64,000 nt of DNA from Typha latifolia (Eukaryota; Streptophyta; Magnoliopsida; Poales; Typhaceae), in assembly GCA_019914945.1 (NCBI GenBank), contig CM034100.1, forward strand, positions 9,187,096 to 9,251,095, in the 5' to 3' direction. Of the stretch, positions 56,377 through 64,000 are shown piece after piece. Each line of letters begins with the position of its first letter. Position 1 is the first letter of the stretch. A model generated the notes under the pieces. It made no database searches. It was not told the origin of the DNA and worked only from the letters and a program-made list of their open reading frames with translations. Both the position numbers and the translations under genes were made by a program.

Positions 56377-57091
56377 TGAAACGATTCGGACTTCACCGAT
56401 GTCATCTTGAGCATAGATTCACTTTATAGGTGTCTTTGTTTTTTTTAATGTTTAATTCCTAAGAAAATAAGTTTTGTGTAAGTCGCGTTCGAATGCGAGT
56501 GGAGTGCGTTCGAATGCAGTTGTGAATGCCTACATCACGTCCAGAGAGTGTGAATTGTGCGTTCGAATGTCGCGTTCGAACGCATGTATCACGTTCGCAA
56601 ATCCAGAGAAGTGTGAAACAGGTGCGTTTGGTCGTGCGTTTGAACGCCTACATCGCGTTCGCAAATCTAAGCGGGCACGTTCGAGCGTGAGCGGGCGCGT
56701 TCGAACGCGATCTACGATAATGTACTGTTTAAGGTTAATTTTGAATTGTTTGGTTTGCCTCTAAAGGATGTGGATGGCAACCATAGAGTCATTATTGAAG
56801 AATTGAATTTTGCCTTGCCTCCTTCGTCTTCTTCGCTCTCATTTTCTCGATCCTCGGTGACGCCGCTTCTAATCTCCCTCGACCGGCCAATCACCCTAGT
56901 CCCTTAGGGGTGGCCCTCTCCTCCCCTTTCTTCCAATCTATCCAACACTTGCCCTAACCCTTCCATCAACCATAACCATTCCACCATCACTTTTCACCGG
57001 TGCCACCCCATTAACGTTGGTCTACCCCCAACCACCATCATCTAGGATCTCGTGCCTCTATTCACAGATTCTAATTAGACCTCCCCCGATG

Positions 57092-57289
57092 TTTGTCCAC
57101 TAATTGGATGATATCTCGAGATTCCATATCCGATTTGCCTAAAACTTGATTTGTTGGAAACCTCTTTTCTGGGGCTCCAATATATCAAAATTTGTCCACT
57201 AATTGGATGGTACCTCGAGATTCCCATATCCGATTTGCCTGAAACATGATTTGTTGGAAACCTCTTTTCTGGGGCTCCAACATATCAAA
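57092..57289 (+). repeat. 99-bp tandem duplication in family B 3' LTR
   Basis: Two units of 99 bp (57092-57190 and 57191-57289), each beginning 'tttgtccactaattggatg' and ending 'atatcaaaa', with a handful of differences. The 5' LTR of the same element has one unit. Confidence 0.9.
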
Positions 57290-57410
57290 ATTTCACATCG
57301 ATCCGACGGCGGCATCTTTCGGAATCTATTTACAAAGTTTCGTGTCAAATCCAGTCTAGATCTAAGAATTAGGAGAGATTGAACCTTAGCCTAAAGGGGA
57401 GATCGTATCA

Positions 57411-58240
57411 TCGAGATGGGCGGTTTGCGGCTAGAATGCCAATTGGAAATTCTGCAAGTTCAAAGATAGTGGCTACTAGTACTAGAGCATGACCACCTTT
57501 GAGACCCTCTTCTGATGTTAGAGGAGGCATAAGACGTTCAAACTCTCACACCTGCCCAGGTGGAGGAGCGAAAAGCGAAGGGCCTTTGCTTTTGATGCGA
57601 TAAAGGTTTCACCCCTAGTCATCAGTGTTCCAAATCGATCGAGAGTGTGATGCTCATCTACGGTCTCGAGGAGGATGATAAGGTTTTGGTGATGGAGAGT
57701 GTTCAAAGGAGGTCCGTGAGGGGGCTGTAGAGGAGGGCGCGGAGGGGGCATGCATATTCTGGTACTTCCATGCCAAGGACATTACGAGTGGACGGACTCG
57801 TTAGAAAGCACTATGTGCATATCCTCATCGATTCCGGGAGTACACACAACTTTCTAGATGCGAGGTTTGTGAGGTAGTTGAGATTGGATGTTGAACTGAC
57901 CGTGGAGTTTGACATTGCTATTGGAGATGGCACGAAGCTTTGAGCGGAGAGCTTGTGTTGTTGGATCGGTATACGGGTGCAAGGACATGACATCATTGTA
58001 GACTTGTATCTGTTGGCGCTGTAAGCAGCGAACAATGTCCTTAGCACTCAGTGGTTGCAGAGCTTGGAACCTGTCACTTTTTATTTTTGGAGCATGTGGA
58101 TGAAATTTAAGCAAGGAAACAAAGATGTGCAGCTTAATGGCGTTCAATCTCCGCCGATTCCAGTAATGCAGCTGATGGTGGGGCTGCCTTGTATGAGTGA
58201 TTTATCCTATCATTTTTAGTTAGGACCAGTAGGAGATGAG
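57411..58240 (+). pseudogene. Gypsy gag end and protease, element 4
   Basis: Resumes the gag of element 4. The zinc-knuckle area (about 57575-57630) and the acidic linker are frame-broken. The protease words 'HILIDSGSTHNFLD' (about 57818-57860) survive, followed by stops and 'MARSF'-type shifts. Readable only as fragments. Confidence 0.72.
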
Positions 58241-58935
58241 CCTCTAATGAGTCTAGTTAATACAATTGAATTGTCTAATTTATTAGATAAATTTGCTGGA
58301 ATGTTTGAGGAACCAAAGGAGTTACCACCAAGGCGAACGGCAGACCATCGCATAGAGATTGTGCCAGGGGCGGCACCGGCGAACGTGAGGCAATATCGGT
58401 ATCCACAAGTGCAAAAGGAAGTTATCTCCAAGATGGTAGCCGAGATGTTGGAACAAGGCCTCATACAATCAAGTCATAGCTCTTACTCATTGCCCGTACT
58501 GTTGGTGCGAAAGAAGGAAAGGGACATGGCACTTTTGTGTTGACTACCGAATACTAAACGCAATCACCATCAAGGATCGGTATCCCATTCCGGTCATAGA
58601 GGAGCTGCTGAACGAGCTTGTAGGGGTGACCATATTCAATAAGCTTGACTTGAGGGCTGGGTATCATCAAATTAGAGTTCACCTAGCGGATGTGCACAAA
58701 ACTATATTTGGGACTTCGGACGGGCACTACGAGTTCTTGGTGATACCCTTTGGTCTCACCAATGCTCCAGCTACTTTTCAAGGCCTCATGAATGATATTT
58801 TTTGGCCTCTAGTGTGAATGTATGTTTTGGTATTATTTAACGATATTATAGTGTACAACAGAACTGAGATGGAGCATTGGCGGCATTTGGAGGATGTGCT
58901 GAATTTGTTGAAGCAAAACTAGCTGAAGATTAAGA
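58241..58935 (+). pseudogene. Gypsy RT, element 4, with altered active site
   Basis: Open 58247-58543: 'LPPRRTADHRIEIVPGAAPANVRQYRYPQ', '[22 protein letters not shown]'. After a frameshift, '[26 protein letters not shown]' (58626-58817) keeps the motif A Asp. The catalytic pair reads F-N-D at 58836-58844: the first Asp is Asn (codon aac at 58839). That alone would abolish polymerase activity, apart from the stops. Confidence 0.85.
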
Positions 58936-59480
58936 AGTCCAAGTGCCTATGGGGAGTACCACAAGTGGAGTATTTAGGCCACATCATCTCAGCAAAAGGA
59001 GTGGCGGCGGATCCTCAAAAGGTAGCATGCATGACTGCTTGGCCAATCCCTACTTTCACCACAGGATTGCGAGGATTCTTGGGGCTGACTGGGTATTATC
59101 GCCGCTTCATTGCTGGGTATGGCAAGATCGTTATTCCTCTCACTTCTTTACTAAGGAATAACTCTTTTAGATGGATGGATGAAGCCACCGCAGCTTTTGA
59201 AAAACTAAAAATTGTAATGACAATGGCGCGCGTTCTAGCTCTACCGAACTTCACCAAAGAGTTCGTCGTAGAATGTGATGCGTCGGGATTTGGCATAGGA
59301 GCCGTACTAATACAAGGAGGATGTACCATAGCCTTTCATACTTTATGCGATAGCGTATTCACACTACGACGCATTAGTGATGGGTCACAAAATTGTTGGG
59401 GTATAATTATGAAAATAGAGTGGCGGATGCACTATCGCGCTAACCCGATACCGGCGAGCTCGTAGCCTATTCTTCTCCCA
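58936..59480 (+). pseudogene. Gypsy RNase H, element 4
   Basis: The frame 58965-59465 reads 'EYLGHIISAKGVAADPQKVACMTAWPIP', '[19 protein letters not shown]', 'FVVECDASGFGIGAVLIQGG', then loses similarity after 59340 through a deletion that joins 'CTIAF' to later sequence ('SLSYFMG' region missing). The first Asp is kept. Confidence 0.8.
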
Positions 59481-59990
59481 CTTTTCCTTTTCTTAACAAG
59501 GTGAGGCATGCATGTACATCTGACCCAGATGTTTTGAGATTATTATAGGAGGTGTTGGATGATCTAGAGTGCCATCTAGAGTTGGAGAATCGAGGTGGTT
59601 TGTTGTTGGACCGCGAGTGCATTCGGGTGCCAACAAATGATGGAATGTGGCAGAAATTGTTAGAGCACTTCCACCAAACTCTAGAGGATGGTCATGATGG
59701 TGTCTTAAGGACTTATAGGAGGATATCACAGAGTTGAACGTGGTCTGAATTGAGGCGAGATGTGAGAAGTTTTGTTTGTGTTTGTGAAGTTTGTCAAACT
59801 GCTAAGGCAACCATATTGAAACCGGTTGGATTACTACAGCCTCTATCGATACCGGACCATTTTAGAAAGACATTTCTATGAATTTCATAGAAGGTCTTCC
59901 GCTGGTACGTGGTTATTCCGTTAATTTTGTGGTGGTTGACAAATTGAGGAAGTATGTGTACTTTTATGCATTATCACATCCATTTTCCGC
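59481..59990 (+). pseudogene. Gypsy integrase start, element 4, interrupted
   Basis: 'LLEHFHQTLEDGHDGVLRTYRRISQS' (59660-59735) and 'FVCVCEVCQTAKAT' belong to the zinc-binding part. 'MNFIEGLPLVRGYSVNFVVVDKL' (59878-59945) opens the core. A younger family A element begins at 59991, so the rest of this integrase lies outside the window. Confidence 0.82.
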
Positions 59991-60818
59991 TGATATATTT
60001 AGTTAAGGTCTTTTCTTATTACATTAGTCATTTATTTTCATTAAAATAAAGTATGCGCGGAAGGGGTCGCACTCGAACGCCCTTGCGAATGCCTGCATTA
60101 GGTTCGCAAATACAGAGAATGCGAAATGCACGTTCGAACATGGTAGGGCGTGTTCGAACGCCTGCATCGCGTTCGCATTGACAAAGAAAACATTTTGTGC
60201 GTTCGAACGCGATCGGGCGCGTTCGAATGCGATCAACAGGAATCTTCTAGAATTAGGGTTAATAATTGTACTTGGGCTTGTTGGCTAGCGTCTATAAAGG
60301 TATGGATGGCAGCTAAAATTATTATGCTATTAGATTATTGGTTTCTTGCCTCCTATCTTCTCTTTATTCTCTCTACCCTAATCTCCATCCTTCCTCTTCA
60401 CCAACCTACCACCTCTACCGTTGGTAAGGTCTCTCTTAACTTCTAATCTCCCTTGTCTCTTGAGTCCTCCCTCTCCTTTGGGATCTTGACCACTTCTTCC
60501 CTTTTATTTTTATCCTTTAAACAACATCAACCATCCACCCTCATCTTCATTACCACCACCATCATTCACACTATAATGTGTTTTTGTATGTGTTGCAATT
60601 CGAATCTGCAAAGGGTGTAAATATAACAATCATAAATAAGGGAGCTACGGATCGATTCCACTTTGTTTCATAATTTTTTTACTATGAGAGAATATTTGGT
60701 GAATATTTTCCCTCAGTTGCATGGACTGCTTCCCACAATAAATCCAAATCTTAAAGGAATCGTTCCATATCCTATCATTGGTATCAGAGCCTATCTTTTG
60801 GTATTGTAGAACCGATCA
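59991..60818 (+). repeat. Family A 5' LTR, element 5
   Basis: Starts TGATATATTTAGTTAAGG and ends 'gtagaaccgatca' at 60818, followed by the primer site 'ttggtattagagccagg' (60819-60835). The array (60060-60235) has an exact palindrome at 60199-60210. TATA-like 'gtctataaagg' is near 60291. A further primer-site-like word, 'attggtatcagagcctatc' at 60777, lies inside the LTR. Confidence 0.82.
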
Positions 60819-62131
60819 TTGGTATTAGAGCCAGGGGAACCTCACACCTTCATTAATGCTTGTAATAAGGAACATGACGTCAACAATGAGACCAATGGAG
60901 AGCACACCGATAAGGTAAGACTCAACCCATGATAACCCTAACCGTGAGGCCGATACCTTTGAAGCAACCACGGTAGGACCACGTCAACCAATGTCCATGG
61001 GTGTGAATATGGGCTTGGCAGATGAATATAGGGGTATGTTCCAAACATTGTTGTATAGAGTTGACGCAATGCAGAATGATCATAATGCTTTAAAGGAATG
61101 TGTCATGAACTATTCAGCTTCGTCATCTCCTCAACGAAGATCGGTGCCTCAAGAAGGATCAGCGGTGGGACCACATCGAACCGATACCCTACAGGTCCAG
61201 GTGCGACATGTTAGTGTCAATGACCATCTTTTACCTATGCCGACACATCATCCCCCACCTCCGCTACAAAACTCAAGACCGGCGGTGGTGGAACCCAAGA
61301 GGCGAGCGGCGCTAGTGCGCTTCGTCGATGAGGAGGATTAGCACTTTGAGGATGAGGTTGAACCCTTCGAAGATGGTGATGGACGTGCTCAAGGATATAG
61401 AGAAGGAAATCAACATGCACAAAGGTTCAGACCTGAACCAAGGATCTTTCGCAAACCCAACAATGCTACTCGGGGGAGAACCGCATGCTTGGACTTTCCA
61501 AAATTCTAAGGCAGTGATCCAACGGATTGGGTGTTTCAAGTGGAGGAATACTTTAATTGTCAAGAGAAAGTGAAGGACGCAAAGGTCCAGATGGCAAGCT
61601 TTCACCTCCAAGGAACGACATTGCATTGGTGTAGACCAGTTATTTGTGGTGGAGGATTTACCAGTTGGGCTAACTTTTGTAGGAGGATTACATGCAGATT
61701 TGGGACAGCAGCATATGAAGATTTTGCTGCCACATTACACAAGATGGTCAAAGGATAACTTTATTAGAGTACCAAGCTGAATTTGAAAGAGTTAGTAGTC
61801 GTTGTGTGCCACCTTGGCCCGAACCAACATTGATGAGCTCATTCATTTCAGGGTTGCGGGATGAGATATAGGCGGATGTTTGTGCTGTTTGTCCTACCAA
61901 CCGAGATGGGCAGTTTGTGCCTAGAACGCCAACTGGAAATTCTATGGGTTTAAAGACAGCAGCTGCGAGTACTAGACCACAACCACCTTTGAGACCTTCT
62001 TCTAATGTTAGAGGAGGCCGTTCAAACTCTCACACCTACCCAGGTGAAGGAGTGAAGAGCGAAGGGTCTTTGCTTTCGATGGGATGAACGTTTCACCCTA
62101 TGTTATCGGTGTTTCAAACTGATAGGGAGTC
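60819..62131 (+). pseudogene. Gypsy gag, element 5
   Basis: Gag starts near 60875 with stops. The best frames are 60991-61341 ('MSMGVNMGLADEYRGMFQTLLYRVDAMQNDHNAL', 'PKRRAALVRFVDEED') and 61531-61758 ('VFQVEEYFNCQEKVKDAKVQMASFHLQG', 'WANFCRRITCRFGTAAYEDF'). A deletion near 61900 removes the 'EEAFEKAVRMEQKHKA' stretch. The zinc knuckle 'CFRWDERFTLCYRC' has lost its second Cys. A solo LTR splits it from the protease at 62132. Confidence 0.82.
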
Positions 62132-63087
62132 TGATACACTTAGATAGGATCTTTTCTTATTGCATTAGGTGTTTATTTTCATTAAAATAAAATTCATGTA
62201 GGTCGCGTTCGAATGCAGGAGGGATCGCGTTTGAATGCCCTTGCGAAAGCCTGCATCAAGTTCACAAATACAGAAAATGCGTATTATGCATTCAAACGCG
62301 GTCGGGCGAGTTCGAACGCCCGCGTTCGAATGGCTGCATCGCGTTCGCACATACAGAGAACATCTTTCGGTGCATTCGAACGTGATCGGGCACATTCGAA
62401 TGCGATCGACGGGAATCCTCTAGAATTAGGGTTTTATATTATTTTAGGACTTGTTAGCTAGCCTCTATATATATGTGGATGGCAGCCAAATTAATTATGC
62501 TATTAGATTATTGATTTCTTACCTTCTATCTTCTCTCGACTTTTCCCTCCTCCCTCTTCACCATCCTTCCACTTCTACCGTTGGCAAGGTTTCTCCTAAC
62601 TTCTAATCTCCTTCGACTGTCGAGCCCCCCTCTTCTTTGGGATCTCAACCAGAGTCTTCCCTTTGTCTATATCCATTAATCACATCCACCATCCACCTTC
62701 ATCTCCATGCTCATCCATATCCCAAACATCTACTCCACCCGTCACCACCACCATCACCTACGTTATTCTATATTTTCATTTCTGCTACATTTTGAATCTG
62801 TGAAAGGCATAAATACAAAAGTTGTAGATCAGGAACTTACAGATCTAACCCAATTAGTTTCGTAATTTTCTGACTAATAAAGAATATTTGAAGAATATTG
62901 TTCCACGGTCTGGCAGACTGGTTCCTAAAATACATCCAAATCTTCAAGGAATCGTTGCGTAGCCTATCTATAGTTTGAGAACCTATCAATTGGTATTAGA
63001 TCTTATCATTGGTATCAGAGCCTATCAATTAGTATCAAAGCTTATCAATTGGTATCAAAGCCTATCATTTGGTATTAGAGCCTATCA
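62132..63087 (+). mobile_element. Family A solo LTR with PBS repeats at its end
   Basis: 956 bp starting TGATACACTTAG and ending CCTATCA. Flanks are gagtc (62127-62131) and gagtg (63088-63092). Removing it restores 'gatagggagtgtgatgctcatcg' of the host element. The array is at 62200-62405 and the TATA-like 'cctctatatatatg' at about 62462. The last 120 bp (62965-63087) hold five to six copies of 'tatcaattggtatcagagcc'-type words. Confidence 0.87.
62965..63087 (+). repeat. Tandem PBS-like repeats inside an LTR end
   Basis: Consecutive words 'tatcaattggtattagatct', 'tatcattggtatcagagcc', 'tatcaattagtatcaaagc', 'tatcaattggtatcaaagcc', 'tatcatttggtattagagcc', 'tatca'. Each of about 20 bp resembles the tRNA-Met primer site followed by the LTR end. 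Confidence 0.88.
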
Positions 63088-64000
63088 GAGTGTGATGCTC
63101 ATCGATAGTCTCGAGGAGGATGATGAGGTTGTTGCTGATGGAGAGTGTTTAGAGGAGGTCCATGAGGAGGCTTTGGAGGAGGGCACGGAGGATGATGAGG
63201 TTGTTGCACATCCTCATTGATTTCGGGAGTACACATACCTTTCTAGACGAGAGATTAGTGAGGAGATTGGGCTTGGATGCAGAGCCGACCGCAGGGTTTG
63301 ACGTTGCTTTTGGAGACGGCACGAAGCTTAAGATAAGGAGCTTGTGTCACCAGGTCGGTATATGGGTGCAAATACACGACATCATTGTGGACTTGTATCC
63401 GTTGGCGCTGCGAGGAGTGGACATTGTCCTAGGCACACAATGATTACAAAGCTTGCGACCCATCACTTTTGATTTTCGGAGCATGTGGATAAAATTTAAG
63501 CAAGGAAATAAAGATGATGGGACTACCATGTGTGAGTAATTTGACCTATCTTCTTTAGTTAGGACTAGGAGGAGACGAGCCTCAAATAAGTCGAGATATT
63601 ACCATCAAGTTGTCTAATTTATTAGACAAATTTGCTGGACTATTTGAGGAACCAAAGGAGTTGCCAACAAGGAGAACGACGGACTATCACATAGAGATTA
63701 TGCCCGGGGCTTCACCAACAAATGTGAGGCCATATCGGTATCCACATGTGCAAAAAGAAGTTATCTCCAAGATGGTAGCCGAGATGTTGGAGTAAGGCCT
63801 CATTCAACCAAGTCATAGCTCTTACTCATCCCCCGTCCTATTGGTGCGAAAGGATGGGACAAGGCATTTTTGTGTCAATTATCGGCATTAACGCTATTAC
63901 TATCAAGTACTGATATCCTATTCCGGTTATAGAGGAGCTGTTGGATGAGCTTGCAGGGCGACCATATTAAGTAAGCTTGATTTGAGGGCCGGGTATCATC
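63088..64000 (+). pseudogene. Gypsy protease and RT start, element 5 (cut by window end)
   Basis: The acidic linker and protease ('HILIDFGSTHTFLDERLVRRLGLDAEPTAGFDVAFGDG'; D-F-G replaces D-S-G) are followed by 'DIIVDLYPLALRGVDIVLGTQ'. Then comes the RT start ('LPTRRTTDYHIEIMPGASPTNVRPYRYPH', 'FCVNYRH'-type, about 63655-63895), reaching 'DLRAGYH' at the last bases. Several frameshifts. The element continues beyond the window. Confidence 0.8.

Larger units (their letters stand above)
52078..57410 (+). mobile_element. Family B gypsy element lacking integrase
   Basis: Both LTRs present: 52078-52892 (815 bp) and 56377-57410 (1,034 bp), ends TGATACGA/TGAAACGA and TCGTATCA. Flanks are ccgag (52073-52077) and tcgag (57411-57415). 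The primer site 'ctggtatcagagccaccg' is at 52895-52912, and the polypurine-like 'aaggttgcggaagcg' precedes the 3' LTR. Internal order is gag, protease, RT, RNase H, then directly a short tail: the integrase is missing. The 3' LTR has a 99-bp duplication. It is a young-looking insertion in the gag of a family A element. Confidence 0.88.

Overview
This is plant nuclear DNA, almost certainly angiosperm. It holds one host gene with consensus GT-AG introns in a dense nest of LTR retrotransposons carrying plant-type Ty1-copia (Sirevirus-like) and Ty3-gypsy chromovirus proteins and initiator-tRNA-Met primer sites. The gene's GC-rich first exon and AT-rich 3' exons resemble the gradient seen in many monocots, but the species cannot be fixed. 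I see no CRISPR array, operon, tRNA or rRNA gene.

Layout. 1-12.7 kb: a broken copia gag on + is split by a solo LTR (1221-12033, site duplication GTTTC). That LTR is split by a 9.9 kb Sirevirus-like copia element on - (1733-11674, duplication CCTAA) with an intact 501-aa gag frame, decayed pol and an extra downstream ORF with its own promoter-like region. 12.7-13.5 kb: non-coding sequence with a dispersed repeat and a proline-rich frame. 13.5-24.7 kb: a degraded chromovirus ('family A') on -, invaded by a family B insertion, a 3 kb solo LTR of a third family (15841-18809, duplication AAAAT) and a family A solo LTR (19612-20495, duplication AAAAA). 24.9-27.6 kb: a 2.7 kb non-autonomous family B element inside a dispersed repeat. 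27.6-30 kb: AT-rich DNA, then a chromovirus fragment on -. 30-39.8 kb: a head-to-tail array of family A copies on +, each missing different enzymes. 39.8-43.5 kb: LTR debris and the 3' end of a second Sirevirus-like element.

43.5-49.3 kb: the only convincing host gene, a seven-exon, 617-codon plastid-type phosphohexomutase on -. Its third intron (about 2.5 kb) holds a decayed antisense copia element. 49.7-50.2 kb: a LINE RNase H remnant. 50.2-64 kb: another family A element on +, interrupted by a family B element that lacks integrase (52078-57410) and by a younger family A element (59991 to the window end) that itself holds a solo LTR (62132-63087).

The strongest unexplained signal is a 12-bp palindrome, GCGTTCGAACGC. 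I counted at least twelve exact copies plus many variants. They lie upstream of TATA-like boxes in the copia LTRs, in two gypsy LTR families and in front of the copia element's accessory ORF, so unrelated elements seem to share one upstream module. Other notable points are primer-binding-site-like repeats built into the 3' end of family A LTRs, adjacent elements with complementary enzyme deletions, and a triplicated TATA unit in the 5' LTR of the copia element.
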